Below, piece by piece: positions 37,790-46,531 of a stretch of 64,000 nt of DNA. The notes under the pieces were generated by a model that was given only the letters and a program-made list of their open reading frames with translations, made no database searches and had not been told where the DNA came from. Source of the DNA: Thermoplasmatales archaeon I-plasma. GTDB taxonomy: Archaea; Thermoplasmatota; Thermoplasmata; Thermoplasmatales; GCA-001856825. The position numbers and the translations under genes are program-made. Position 1 is the stretch's first letter. Each line of letters opens with the position of its first letter. The DNA lies in contig ATMD01000004.1 of NCBI GenBank assembly GCA_001856825.1, forward strand, positions 255,919 through 319,918. Direction: 5' to 3'.

Positions 37790-38344
37790 TCAGATGGTTC
37801 TTTTCCGAAGATTGAGGCCGTCGATAATCACCTCCGCAACTCTTTCTGCACTGTCATAGCTGGCATCGACAACAAGGTCATATATTGAAGTATCCCTGTA
37901 GTCTATGCCGTAATACTTCTTATAACGTTCCCACTCACTCTCCTGCCTTTCCCGCATTTGGAAAAGGATGTTGTCGCCAGTCTCCGCTTCCCTGTTATGA
38001 ATGGAATTCCTTATCCTCTCCAGCCTGACCTCCTCCTTCGCATCAACAAAAACCTTGAATGCATCTATCCTGTTGATGTGGCATAGCCAGCCTGACAACC
38101 TTGATTCTACTATCAGATTATCCTTATTTCTCATGACATTCAGGAGGTAATCGTCCAGCATCTTGTCGTACTTTTCATCTTTCTCTGCTGCCGAGCCCAG
38201 TTCAGCAAGTGACATGTGCAGCTCCCTCGCCTTCTCCCTGAAAATCTTACCACCTGTGATGAGCTCGTAAGACAACCTGTTGCTTACTATTTCTGCAACC
38301 GTTGTCTTACCGCTGCCCGGCGGGCCCGATATAGTTACCCTCAT
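37790..38344 (-). CDS. cmk: Cytidylate kinase
   Basis: Archaeal (d)CMP kinase of 184 aa. P-loop ISGPPGSGKTT at residues 4-14; SRLSGWLCH in the NMP-binding part; RLERIRNSIHNRE in the lid. Overlaps the DUF106 gene by 38 bases. The position between DUF106 and cbf5 is the usual archaeal one, except that L34e and L14e, often found here, are absent. Confidence 0.92.
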   Translation of the reverse strand: MRVTISGPPGSGKTTVAEIVSNRLSYELITGGKIFREKARELHMSLAELGSAAEKDEKYDKMLDDYLLNVMRNKDNLIVESRLSGWLCHINRIDAFKVFVDAKEEVRLERIRNSIHNREAETGDNILFQMRERQESEWERYKKYYGIDYRDTSIYDLVVDASYDSAERVAEVIIDGLNLRKRTI

Positions 38345-39020
38345 TCCTTACTCTCCGCCTCATGTACCATAGTTTAAGCGAGTACTGCAGCGGATAGGTG
38401 AAGATCAGTGAGAATAGTGAGTAAAGACCTATCCACACGTAAAATCCATGGAACAGGTACATCATATTCCCTGTCTGTGCAGAGAACGGGTATGATATGA
38501 ATGTTGTCCCCAGAGTCTCCGCATGATACATGAAACCTATCAGCCATGCAAAAATCAGTACTGTCAGTATAAGAGTCACGAAAGTCGGTTTCATCTGCTG
38601 CTGCGTAAGTTTCATTGAATCCTGCATAGACTTTGACTGCTCTGCCCTGACAGCATTCATTTCAGCCTTATCCTTTGTTCTTATTGCCTCCCTGTAACGC
38701 TCCTGAAGTTTCTTGTTCTTGTGCTGCATTTCTGCCATTGCAAAGTAATCGGTAAAGAAATGCCTTGCAATCGTGTTGACAAACCCGGTTATAAGAGCTG
38801 CTATCAAAATAGTGAAAAGTGGATCCTTGAATCCAAACCCGATGAAAGGTTGTAAGATGTACGTCATTGGAATCGCAAATAGGGTCCGCAGTGAGGGTAT
38901 TGTGTAAACGAAAAGTAGAAGGATCATTATCAGGAAGTAAAGCATCTGCGTCCTCATTCCCGAGGACATAGCCTGCTGCTGCTCCCTAGTTTGTGGTGGA
39001 GTTGCTCTTCCCTGACTCAT
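38307..39020 (-). CDS. DUF106 membrane insertase (archaeal YidC/EMC3-like)
   Basis: 237-aa membrane protein of the Oxa1 superfamily. A first transmembrane helix follows the polar N-terminus. A cytoplasmic coiled-coil (about residues 95-145, rich in Gln, Lys and Glu) and further helices then appear (PTFVTLILTVLIFAWLIGF). In archaea this gene accompanies secY and is thought to help insert membrane proteins co-translationally. Overlaps adk by four bases. Confidence 0.85.
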   Translation of the reverse strand: MSQGRATPPQTREQQQAMSSGMRTQMLYFLIMILLLFVYTIPSLRTLFAIPMTYILQPFIGFGFKDPLFTILIAALITGFVNTIARHFFTDYFAMAEMQHKNKKLQERYREAIRTKDKAEMNAVRAEQSKSMQDSMKLTQQQMKPTFVTLILTVLIFAWLIGFMYHAETLGTTFISYPFSAQTGNMMYLFHGFYVWIGLYSLFSLIFTYPLQYSLKLWYMRRRVRNEGNYIGPAGQR

Positions 39021-39580
39021 TGCTCGCCTCCGTCGTTTGGCCTTATGACGGATATTATCTTTGCAGAAGCTTCCTTGACTTTTCCATTTTCATTCATTAC
39101 TACCAGGAATGGAGAGCCTGTCATTGCAGAATAAGTTATTCCATAACTCCTGTTTGCATCAAGATGAGCCCTTATTCTTTCCAGGGAATCCTTGTCCCTG
39201 TTTCTCCTAGGGTCGTTCTTCCTCCTCTCAAAAATTTCGAGTGGATCTGCCTCTATTGATATGAAGAGGTCCGGGTTTATCGCTTCCAGGACCTTTACTG
39301 GAAGACCTGGAAGGTACCCGCCCTTCGTGTTTATGGAAAAATGCGTATCTATGATCACATCGCTGATCTGTGCAAGCTTGTCTGCTGCCACCTTCTGTAT
39401 TTCCTTCTGCTTTTCAACAGGGAGCTTCCTCAGCTCGTCCCTGTTCTTCGCATAGTCCCTGGAAATAGCCTCCTTGAGCATGGCATCCCCGTAATTTTCC
39501 ACCCTGAATCCTTCCTTCACAAGCTCATCAAGCACAGTTGTCTTTCCAACTCCAGGTATACCGCCTATTATCACTTTCAT
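39017..39580 (-). CDS. adkA: Archaeal adenylate kinase
   Basis: 187-aa archaeal-type AMP kinase. P-loop IGGIPGVGKTT at residues 5-15; NYGDAMLKEA and VIIDTHFSINTKGGYLPGLP are specific to the archaeal family; RRKNDPRRNRDKD is the arginine-rich lid. Starts one base after the secY stop. Confidence 0.93.
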   Translation of the reverse strand: MKVIIGGIPGVGKTTVLDELVKEGFRVENYGDAMLKEAISRDYAKNRDELRKLPVEKQKEIQKVAADKLAQISDVIIDTHFSINTKGGYLPGLPVKVLEAINPDLFISIEADPLEIFERRKNDPRRNRDKDSLERIRAHLDANRSYGITYSAMTGSPFLVVMNENGKVKEASAKIISVIRPNDGGEQ

Positions 39581-41338
39581 CTAAAGCCCCCCAAAGAAAT
39601 CTCTCATGAACGGATACATCTCAGTGAGCTGTTCTTTTCCCATTGCCTGGTAGAGCTGTATGACTATTCCCACCGTAAGCAACACTCCGGTTCCGGAAGC
39701 ATTTCCGACAGTTCCAATCATATCTGCGCCTGCAGCAAGGAAACCAACAGCTGCACCGCTGAACACCGTTATGGCAGGTATGTACTTGTCGAGCACCCTC
39801 TTAAGCACCCTCGGATCCCTCCTGAAACCAGGTATCTGCATGCCGGAGCTCTGTATCTGCTTTGCAACACCTTCAGAATTCATGTTCGTCGTTTCTATCC
39901 AGAACTTTGCGAACATTATGGAAGCGCCGACCATGAAGGTCACGTAGGCTAGAACGTGAACCCCCATCTCCCACGGTGGATGACCCAGGAGCTGTGCCTG
40001 GTAAACGGATGGCTGCAGCATTGGAAATAGCCAGTTTGCTATACCGTTCGGGTTTTGAAGGTACCACGCAAGCCCTCCTATGGGCGAAGTGGTCTGTATG
40101 TTCAGTTGAGTTGCTAGAGCGGATGTGGGATATGCACCGAAGAGGAAATCATGGCCGAGGATGGGCACGTGGGCCAGCGTAGGATTTGTCCAGAAGATAA
40201 GACTCCACATGGATAGATTCGCTAGAACAGCTGTAGCAAGTATGACTGGTATATTCGAAGCGTACATCAGCTGTATCGGATACCTGCCTCTCGCACCCCT
40301 TGCCCTTTCATGTGCAAGCGGCAGTTCTACTTTGACGTTCTGCGCCCAAACGACAAGGAAGAATATGAATATCGTTCCAAGCAGGGCAATCAGCGGATTT
40401 GGGGGGGAGAAGATTATTCTCTCTAGCCCACCGGAGAAAAGCTGTATGGAGCTAAAGTGACCGAAAAGGTAGAACGTCTTTGGAAGTGCGCCTGTCGGGG
40501 GGTTGAGTACTGAAAGTGCCTGACCCGATGTGATTGGCACCCAGTTCAGGGTACCCAGAACGAGGGCCTGCGAAACACCTGCAGCTATGAATAACGATAC
40601 ACCTGAGCCGATTCCCCATTTTGAAATCAGTTCATCCATGAAGAATAGGAGGTAAGACCCGAAGAATATCTGCAAAACGATAAAAAGTCTAGCCAGAAGC
40701 AGCCCATATCCAGGTACCGCACCGTTCAATGCTGAAATGAAAGCGGGATCTGGCGGTAGGTAACCGAATACCTGGGGGACCGCTTCCACGAATATCATCA
40801 CTACAACAAGCAGTTTCTGGGCCCCTTGATAGAGAGCCTTGTCTTCGCTCTTCGTAAGATCTATATTTATTATCTTTGCACCTACGAACAGCTGCATTAT
40901 GATGCTCGCAGTAACTATAGGGCCAATACCGAGGTCCATAATGGAACCCGCCTGCCCTGCAAAAATTGACCTGAAGGATGCAAAGACATCTATTATCTGA
41001 GCCTTGTCCAATCCATAAATGAATATGTTTGACAGGACGAAGTAGATTATGAGCACCAGAGCTGTCCAGAGGAACTTTTCCTTGAATCTGACGTGTCTTC
41101 CAGGCCTCTTAACTGCAGGAAGCCTCTCCACCAGATTCTTCCAGCCGTACAGCTTTGAACCCTCTCCACGGTAAGACAGCAGAAGATATGCAAGGTAGTA
41201 TAGTGGTGAGAAGAAGAGCGAAAGGATGACGGTATATGCAATATTAGCTTTAGCGTACCTGTAGTCAATGTATACGTTAAGGGCGAATACGAGAATCAGA
41301 GGTATGGAAACGAGTCTATTCCTCTTTATCTCCACCAT
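39581..41338 (-). CDS. secY: Preprotein translocase subunit SecY
   Basis: Channel subunit of the Sec translocon. Helix TM2a with plug (LDKAQIIDVFASF, AGSIMDLGIGPIVTASIIMQL), ISKWGIGSGVSLFIAAGVSQ and the cytoplasmic loop with HERARGARGRYPIQLMYASNIPVI are diagnostic. At 585 aa it is about 100 residues longer than typical archaeal SecY. The extra length is mostly in external loops (about residues 270-320 and 390-450), which may be an adaptation of the outer face. Confidence 0.94.
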   Translation of the reverse strand: MVEIKRNRLVSIPLILVFALNVYIDYRYAKANIAYTVILSLFFSPLYYLAYLLLSYRGEGSKLYGWKNLVERLPAVKRPGRHVRFKEKFLWTALVLIIYFVLSNIFIYGLDKAQIIDVFASFRSIFAGQAGSIMDLGIGPIVTASIIMQLFVGAKIINIDLTKSEDKALYQGAQKLLVVVMIFVEAVPQVFGYLPPDPAFISALNGAVPGYGLLLARLFIVLQIFFGSYLLFFMDELISKWGIGSGVSLFIAAGVSQALVLGTLNWVPITSGQALSVLNPPTGALPKTFYLFGHFSSIQLFSGGLERIIFSPPNPLIALLGTIFIFFLVVWAQNVKVELPLAHERARGARGRYPIQLMYASNIPVILATAVLANLSMWSLIFWTNPTLAHVPILGHDFLFGAYPTSALATQLNIQTTSPIGGLAWYLQNPNGIANWLFPMLQPSVYQAQLLGHPPWEMGVHVLAYVTFMVGASIMFAKFWIETTNMNSEGVAKQIQSSGMQIPGFRRDPRVLKRVLDKYIPAITVFSGAAVGFLAAGADMIGTVGNASGTGVLLTVGIVIQLYQAMGKEQLTEMYPFMRDFFGGL

Positions 41339-41765
41339 TAGTTTCTACCTCTCCCCCTGCGCTCTTTACCTTCTCTATGGCTCTCTCCGTTGCCTTTCCT
41401 ACCTTTATGCTAAACGGCCTGCCTATCTGCCCTCCACCCAGGAGGACATCATATCCAATTTTCTCCAGGTCGATCTTTATCTTATCATCTTCAACATGAG
41501 CCATTCCCGTCTCGATCAGTCTTTCAGAAGTCCTGTCAAGATCCCCTATGTTGATGGCCTTGACGACTGATTTCTGTGCGTGCCTAGTAAATCCGTGGAC
41601 ACCGTAGTGATCAGGCATGTACTTGACCATCCATATCCATCTATGCTTCCCGAGGCCGGCCATTCCCTTTCCGCCTCTCTTTCCCTTGCCCCTACCTGCC
41701 TTGTGCCCCCTACCGTATGAGGACCCTCTGTATTTCTTAGTTTTCTCCTTGACCACTCTTACCAC
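41316..41765 (-). CDS. rpl15: Ribosomal protein L15
   Basis: 149 aa. N-terminal Gly/Arg/Lys-rich tail (SYGRGHKAGRGKGKRGGKG) and GFTRHAQKSVVKAINIGDLDR are typical of archaeal L15. Its ends overlap L30 upstream (29 bases) and secY downstream (23 bases), showing tight translational coupling. Confidence 0.94.
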   Translation of the reverse strand: MVRVVKEKTKKYRGSSYGRGHKAGRGKGKRGGKGMAGLGKHRWIWMVKYMPDHYGVHGFTRHAQKSVVKAINIGDLDRTSERLIETGMAHVEDDKIKIDLEKIGYDVLLGGGQIGRPFSIKVGKATERAIEKVKSAGGEVETNGGDKEE

Positions 41766-42219
41766 CTTCCAGCATGGCGTCTATTAGTTTGTTTATGTCC
41801 TTTCCCCTGTACCCCAATGCGCCCTTCGTCTTCACTGTCCTTTTCGTTGAATGGTACCCTTTCCTTGGAGGGTTCATCCGGAACACGGGCTTCATATTCT
41901 CTATGTCCCTGATCTTGAGACTGCCATCCAGAAGCCTCGACGCCACTTCTTTCAGGCTCCCGAAACCAAGCTCGTTTAAAACAGTATCGTCTAGCGGTTT
42001 GTTCCCGGTCATTCTGCCCCTTTCCTGGAGTAGCTTCAGTAGGTGCTCCTCATCTATTTCCCCCCATGTAACGTAATCCTTTGCCTTTCTTACCTGGCCA
42101 ATCTGGGATTCGTCCACCAGGACCAGATGATTATTCTTGAGCAGCCTTAGCTCCTGGAAAGCTCTCCTAATGTGCACGTCAGTTTTATTGCTTCCCCTGA
42201 CTTTTATCACTGCTAACAT
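41737..42219 (-). CDS. rpl30: Ribosomal protein L30
   Basis: Archaeal L30 (160 aa, longer than bacterial). Begins [41 protein letters not shown] and [15 protein letters not shown] are conserved. A GGAGGTG site precedes the ATG inside the S5 end (35-base overlap). Confidence 0.93.
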   Translation of the reverse strand: MLAVIKVRGSNKTDVHIRRAFQELRLLKNNHLVLVDESQIGQVRKAKDYVTWGEIDEEHLLKLLQERGRMTGNKPLDDTVLNELGFGSLKEVASRLLDGSLKIRDIENMKPVFRMNPPRKGYHSTKRTVKTKGALGYRGKDINKLIDAMLEGGKSGQGEN

Positions 42220-42871
42220 TCATCACACCTCCTTTGTAAATGGGTGTACTCAGGTTCAACTTCTCATTTATCTTGAACTTGGACGTCTCCTTCAGTGCAT
42301 TGAAGGTTGCATAGGCAAAGTTCACCGTACTTTTTGTGTGCCCTTCAGAGAAACCCCAAGTATCAGATATTCCAGCAATCGAAAGTACTTTCTTCGGAAT
42401 GTCACCAATCGCGAGTCCCACTCCCTGAGGAGCAGGCTTCAGGTACACCCTTACCGAGCCGGATTTCCCCATGACCTCGAACGGTAGCGTATGGCTCCTT
42501 CCACATCCGCATTCCCAGGAACCGCACCCTCTCTTGATCTCTATCAAGTTTATCTTCGCATTCTCAATTGCCTTCTGTATGGCATCCCCCGTCTCCTTTG
42601 CCTTTCCATGCCCCATCCCAACGTAACCGTCCTTGTTGCCTATGACAACGGTCGCTGCAAATTTTACCTTCCTGCCGGAATCTGACATCTTCTGGACCAT
42701 CTTTATCTCTATTACCTCGTCTTCAAGATTTGGCACCAGTGTATCTACGATGCCCGATTCCCTTATGGGCATGTGTGTACCTATCACTTCAGATATCGAT
42801 TTGATCTTCCCTTCCTTTACCATCTTCCCGAGCCTGGTCCTTGGTATCCACTCTATCTCTTCTTTTGTCAC
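42185..42871 (-). CDS. rps5: Ribosomal protein S5
   Basis: 228 aa. The double-stranded RNA-binding domain (about residues 58-110, [19 protein letters not shown]) and C-terminal S5 domain ([19 protein letters not shown]) are present, as is the archaeal/eukaryotic [12 protein letters not shown] insert. Start overlaps the L18 stop by four bases. Confidence 0.95.
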   Translation of the reverse strand: MTKEEIEWIPRTRLGKMVKEGKIKSISEVIGTHMPIRESGIVDTLVPNLEDEVIEIKMVQKMSDSGRKVKFAATVVIGNKDGYVGMGHGKAKETGDAIQKAIENAKINLIEIKRGCGSWECGCGRSHTLPFEVMGKSGSVRVYLKPAPQGVGLAIGDIPKKVLSIAGISDTWGFSEGHTKSTVNFAYATFNALKETSKFKINEKLNLSTPIYKGGVMNVSSDKSQGKQ

Positions 42872-43374
42872 AGTGATTCCTCCATTGCTTTCTTGACTTC
42901 ATCAATAGAATTTTCAGCGACAGTCTTCAGATGCTTCCCGTACAGCCTGTCCTTCTTAGGCAGGAATTTCTTGTCCACCGGCACCTTAAGGCCGGAATCC
43001 ACAAGTCCCTGGACGCTGGCCATCAGCTTGCCTCCCTTTACCACCTTCTGTCTTCCCATGTCAACTATCACTTTCTTTATTCCCTTCTTCTTAGCCCTCA
43101 TGCCCACTAGATATCCTGCTAGATATGATGCGGGCGTGTTGCCTGTCGGGCTCTTCCACCCGAACTTCTTAAGTTCTATAGTTGAGCCGTGAGCAACTAT
43201 CTTGTCGCCGTTTACTGCATACTCCGCGATATCAACATTCATGTTCATGAGTGATTTCCTGATGACTGCTCTCGGGAGTCCTCCCTTGATGAGCCCCAAT
43301 CTCTTCCTGTAGTCTGTCTTCTTGAGTCTTCTTCTCTTTAGCGGCATTATGTATCTTGACTTCACATCACTCAC
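42868..43374 (-). CDS. rpl18: Ribosomal protein L18
   Basis: 168 aa, binds 5S r[40 protein letters not shown] and [24 protein letters not shown] are conserved in archaeal L18. Overlaps L19e by eight bases. Start may be at the internal Met about ten residues in ([10 protein letters not shown]), since the first residues are atypical. Confidence 0.93.
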   Translation of the reverse strand: MSDVKSRYIMPLKRRRLKKTDYRKRLGLIKGGLPRAVIRKSLMNMNVDIAEYAVNGDKIVAHGSTIELKKFGWKSPTGNTPASYLAGYLVGMRAKKKGIKKVIVDMGRQKVVKGGKLMASVQGLVDSGLKVPVDKKFLPKKDRLYGKHLKTVAENSIDEVKKAMEESL

Positions 43375-43825
43375 CCTTTAGGACCCCTTCCTCGCGCATG
43401 TGGAGCAACAGTGCGTTCTTGCTTCTCAACGCCCCGCCCTTTATCTTCTTGTAGAAGACCCTATAGTCCTTCCTTGTTATCTTGCCGGACTCGCGCATCT
43501 CCTTCAGTGCATTCCTCATTGACCTGATGCTTCTTACCCACTTCCTCTTCCTTGGGTCCCTTGCATTTTTTGTACCTTTTCTAGATCCCTGGCCCTTTCT
43601 CCTTCCCTTGTTCCTCTGGGCCTTAGCCACCTTGAATCTTGACCTGGAATTCCCCTTCGCAGGCTTCTTCTGGATGACGTTCCTCTTTATGAGCTTCCTG
43701 ACGTCATCCCTCGTTACTGCTTCAGCTATGTCATCTATGCTCTTCGTGTCCATCCATACCCTGGACTTTCCTGATTTCATGATGGAAGCGGCCATCCTCT
43801 TCTGTGGACTTAAAGTTGCCATCAT
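43367..43825 (-). CDS. rpl19e: Ribosomal protein L19e
   Basis: 152 aa, very basic. LSPQKRMAASIMKSGKSRVWMDTKSI and GKGRRKGQGSRKGTKNARDPRKRKWVRSIR (here split: GQGSRKGTKNAR, WVRSIRSMR) are characteristic. Two adjacent ATGs (43825, 43822) can serve; GAGGTGA precedes them. Overlaps L32e by four bases. Confidence 0.93.
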   Translation of the reverse strand: MMATLSPQKRMAASIMKSGKSRVWMDTKSIDDIAEAVTRDDVRKLIKRNVIQKKPAKGNSRSRFKVAKAQRNKGRRKGQGSRKGTKNARDPRKRKWVRSIRSMRNALKEMRESGKITRKDYRVFYKKIKGGALRSKNALLLHMREEGVLKGE

Positions 43826-44217
43826 TTCACCTCGTTCAGGATTTTAACCCCGAGTGCCCTGGCCTTTTCCTGTATCATGATCCTCTTCTTCCTGCCTATA
43901 GTTGAGCTGATCCTTGCTGCCTCTGTCTTAGGATTTATCCTGTCTATGTCTGTTAAGCTGGTAACGTATATTTCCCTGAAACCTGTAGGATGGAAATATC
44001 TCACCTTTGCCGGACCCCTGTAACCTGATTCAACGAACGCGTGCCTATACCCCTTCTTTTCCCTGAGCTTGGAATGTTTCCCCCTTGGCTTCCTCCATGA
44101 AGAACCAAGCCTCACGTATCTGAACCATTCCTGCCTGTGGAACTCGGGCCTCTTCCTGTTCATCCTGTTCCTGATCTTTAGCAGCCTCTTTCCGTCATTG
44201 TCGAGCTCAGCCTTCAA
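43822..44217 (-). CDS. rpl32e: Ribosomal protein L32e
   Basis: 131 aa. KRPEFHRQEWFRYVRLGSSW and PRGKHSKLREKKG match the conserved L32e core; ARISSTIGRKKRIMI is near the end. Overlaps L6 by 11 bases. Confidence 0.93.
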   Translation of the reverse strand: MKAELDNDGKRLLKIRNRMNRKRPEFHRQEWFRYVRLGSSWRKPRGKHSKLREKKGYRHAFVESGYRGPAKVRYFHPTGFREIYVTSLTDIDRINPKTEAARISSTIGRKKRIMIQEKARALGVKILNEVK

Positions 44218-44740
44218 TTACATCACCCTTCCTGACAATGTATATACCATCCTGGAATACCCTCGGATCGAAGCCCTTTATCTTGCTCATCCTTTCTATG
44301 CTTGCAGCTGCATTTCCCGTTGCCTCAAGATCGCTTCCCTCAACAGTGACAAGATCACCCTTCACCGTAACCTTTGTTTCGGGACCAAGCGTGATCTTCC
44401 TGGGGCTCTTTTCCCCCAGGAAATTATCAAGCAGGACCTGGTTTCCCTTCACCGTCACCTTGACGGGGAAGTGTGCATAAACTATCTTCATGGTGTAAAT
44501 GAACCCTTTCGTGACCCCTATGAACGCGCTATTGACTATGCTGGCCCACGTCCCGACGACGGCGATGTCCGTTTTCTTCTCCCTCTTCGTGTAAATCCTT
44601 ATATTCTTGTCCTTGAGCTCCATCGTGACATATTCATTCTTGAATATTTTGCTGACCTTTCCCTTTGGACCCTGGGCCTCGAATGCGAAGCCCTCCAGTT
44701 TAACTTTTACTCCCTTTGGAATCTCTATAACTTTTTCCAT
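44207..44740 (-). CDS. rpl6: Ribosomal protein L6
   Basis: 177 aa, two L6 repeats. IPKGVKVKLEGFAFEAQGPKG at the start, NSAFIGVTKGFIYTMKIVYAHFP in the middle, and RVFQDGIYIVRKG at the end are typical. GGTGA precedes the ATG, ten bases after the S8 stop. Confidence 0.95.
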   Translation of the reverse strand: MEKVIEIPKGVKVKLEGFAFEAQGPKGKVSKIFKNEYVTMELKDKNIRIYTKREKKTDIAVVGTWASIVNSAFIGVTKGFIYTMKIVYAHFPVKVTVKGNQVLLDNFLGEKSPRKITLGPETKVTVKGDLVTVEGSDLEATGNAAASIERMSKIKGFDPRVFQDGIYIVRKGDVIEG

Positions 44741-44750
44741 TCATATCACC

Positions 44751-45134
44751 TCAATAGATGAAGGCAAGTGCCCTTCCTCCTGTACCTTTCTTCTTTGCCT
44801 CTGCATTGCTCATTACACCTGAGGTAGTGGATATTACAAGAATTCCAATATCCTGGGCAGGCAGGTATCTTGACTCCCACCTCTCCATCTCGTCCCTCTT
44901 GATGGAGAATCTTGGCTTTATCACTCCGCAGTTGTTGACTGTCTTTGCAACCTTGACCTTGAAAATGCCCCCTTTCCCGTTTTCAACGTATTCATACTCC
45001 TCAATATAACCGTACTTCTGGAAAACCCTTAGAACCCTTCCAACGAGGTTGGAAGCTCGCACGTCCAGTTCCTGTCTTCCGAGTTTTGAAGCGTTCTTTA
45101 TCGAGATTAATGCATCGTTTAAAGTATCTCCCAT
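44751..45134 (-). CDS. rps8: Ribosomal protein S8
   Basis: 127 aa. Begins MGDTLNDALISIKNASKLGR. The C-terminal rRNA-binding signature is ILVISTTSGVMSNAEA. GAGGTGAAA precedes the ATG in the short gap after S14. Confidence 0.95.
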   Translation of the reverse strand: MGDTLNDALISIKNASKLGRQELDVRASNLVGRVLRVFQKYGYIEEYEYVENGKGGIFKVKVAKTVNNCGVIKPRFSIKRDEMERWESRYLPAQDIGILVISTTSGVMSNAEAKKKGTGGRALAFIY

Positions 45135-45143
45135 TTTTTCACC

Positions 45144-45305
45144 TCACGAATATTTCTCGAACCCAAGTTCGGGCGCGATTTCCCTGAAGCACTGCCTGCA
45201 AAGGTGTAAATTGTATCTCCTCACTAGCCCCCTTTTCCTTCCGCACCTCTCGCAACCATCCTTCCGACCGTACTTCTTTTTCGGGGCAAGTTTTGTCTGT
45301 GCCAA
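45144..45305 (-). CDS. rps14: Ribosomal protein S14 (zinc type)
   Basis: 53 aa with a zinc knuckle of Cys18, Cys21, Cys36 and Cys39 (CERCG, CRQC). The product begins [20 protein letters not shown] start at 45305 is preceded by GGGGTGA at the end of L5. It sits between L5 and S8 as in other archaea. Confidence 0.93.
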   Translation of the reverse strand: MAQTKLAPKKKYGRKDGCERCGRKRGLVRRYNLHLCRQCFREIAPELGFEKYS

Positions 45306-45825
45306 TCACCCCACCTCCAGTATTTCAACGTTGTAGTTCTCTTTCATGAATTTCATCATTTCTTCCCTTTTGACCCTGATCTTCTCTGGCACCTTTCTGG
45401 GAGAAAGCCATCTCCTGGCAACCCTGTACCCTCCCCTTCTCTTGAATGTCACAACAACATCCATTCCGAATATACCTATTTCTGGATTGTACTTCATCCC
45501 CTTGAAATCTGTGTAATCTGATATCCCAAAACTGTAGCTTCCTCGTTCAGAGAATGAGTAGCTGAGGCACTTGTTGTTTTTTACCCAGAGTGCTGCTCTC
45601 AGGCAACCTGTCCATCTCCTCCCCCTTTAGCGTTACCTTCACCCCTATTGGCTGATCCTGCCTTATCCCGAACTCCCTACTCGTCCTTCTCGCTTTAGTT
45701 ATGGTTGGGTTTCCGGAGGTCAGGAGCTTAATGACACTCTTTGCCTTCTCCAGTTTCTCCCCGGATTCACCGACACCTATGTTGATAGTGACCTTGTCTA
45801 TGACCACATCCCTCATATCGACCAT
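45306..45825 (-). CDS. rpl5: Ribosomal protein L5, split by an apparent single-base insertion
   Basis: 5S rRNA-binding protein of the large subunit. The N-terminal part (MVDMRDVVIDKVTINIGVGE to EEMDRL) runs in one frame and meets a stop at 45547. From there the true sequence continues in the next frame (LRAALWVKNNK, SYSFGISDYTDF, then NPEIGIFGMDVVVTF) to 45306. Removing one G from the GG at 45602-45603 joins both into a normal full-length archaeal L5. Start is ATG 45825 with GGAGGTG before it. L5 is essential, so a sequence error is the simplest explanation; programmed frameshifting is not excluded. Confidence 0.9.
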
Positions 45826-45826
45826 T

Positions 45827-46531
45827 TTAAGCACCTCCAGGTATGGCTATTTCGCCCTTTGATTTCCCGAGGACAAACACATTTGACATTGTAGTCGTGA
45901 AATTGTCGTTGCTCTCAACGGTATTTTCCTGATAACTCCTTGAAACATTTATCTCCTTTATAGTCGTTATCGTGCCTCTGTGTGCCCCCCCAGTAACGTA
46001 GACAGACGTTTCCTTTGCCATGGGGTAAACCTCCAGCACCTTCTGCTCCGGGATGCTGATCTTCAGCGTATCGCCCCGCTTCACCCCTTTCTCCTCTGAA
46101 AGGATGACCCTGCCATCGTGAGTCGATATCTGGATTTTCCCTCCCTTGGTTATGGACTTTCCTGTGACCTTCACGAGTTTCCAGTTTGCGTCCTGTGGAT
46201 TGAGGTCAGCTAAGACGAGCATTCCCCTCTTGTCCATAAGCACTCTCTTCGCGACTCCTGATTCCTTGACAGTCAGTACGTCCATGAACCCTACCGGCCT
46301 CTGATAATCTTTTACGATTCTTCCGTCTACTTCCACCTTCCCCCTTGTTATTATGTTCCTGGCTTCCTTGGATGTATCTGCGAACTTCAGTACGTCCCTA
46401 ATCACTACCATTAACGGCACGCTTTCCTTCAGTGCATGCGGTCCCGCCCTCGATCTAACCGACCAGGCAAATTTCTTCCTCGGCTGTTTCCATGTAACAG
46501 GAGATGCCAACCTCTTAACGTGCTTACTCAT
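45827..46531 (-). CDS. rps4e: Ribosomal protein S4e
   Basis: About 234 aa. The start at 46531 gives MSKHVKRLASPVTW, like other S4e proteins; an earlier GTG/ATG in frame would add 13 atypical residues and overlap the L24 tail. It has the S4-type RNA-binding domain (ARNIITRGKVEVDGRIVKDY) and a C-terminal KOW-like part (VYVTGGAHRGTITTIKEI). The ATG overlaps the L24 stop region by eight bases. Confidence 0.93.
   Translation of the reverse strand: MSKHVKRLASPVTWKQPRKKFAWSVRSRAGPHALKESVPLMVVIRDVLKFADTSKEARNIITRGKVEVDGRIVKDYQRPVGFMDVLTVKESGVAKRVLMDKRGMLVLADLNPQDANWKLVKVTGKSITKGGKIQISTHDGRVILSEEKGVKRGDTLKISIPEQKVLEVYPMAKETSVYVTGGAHRGTITTIKEINVSRSYQENTVESNDNFTTTMSNVFVLGKSKGEIAIPGGA

Noticed and set aside
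39341..39952. 203-codon frame antisense to adk and secY
   Set aside because: Both genes on the other strand are certain; the frame is rich in His/Cys/Tyr as typical for antisense shadow.
44069..44761. 230-codon frame antisense to L32e and L6
   Set aside because: Covered by two firm ribosomal-protein genes; no recognisable domain.
45306..45497. Separate small gene of 63 codons
   Set aside because: It is the C-terminal part of L5 displaced by the frameshift, not an independent gene.
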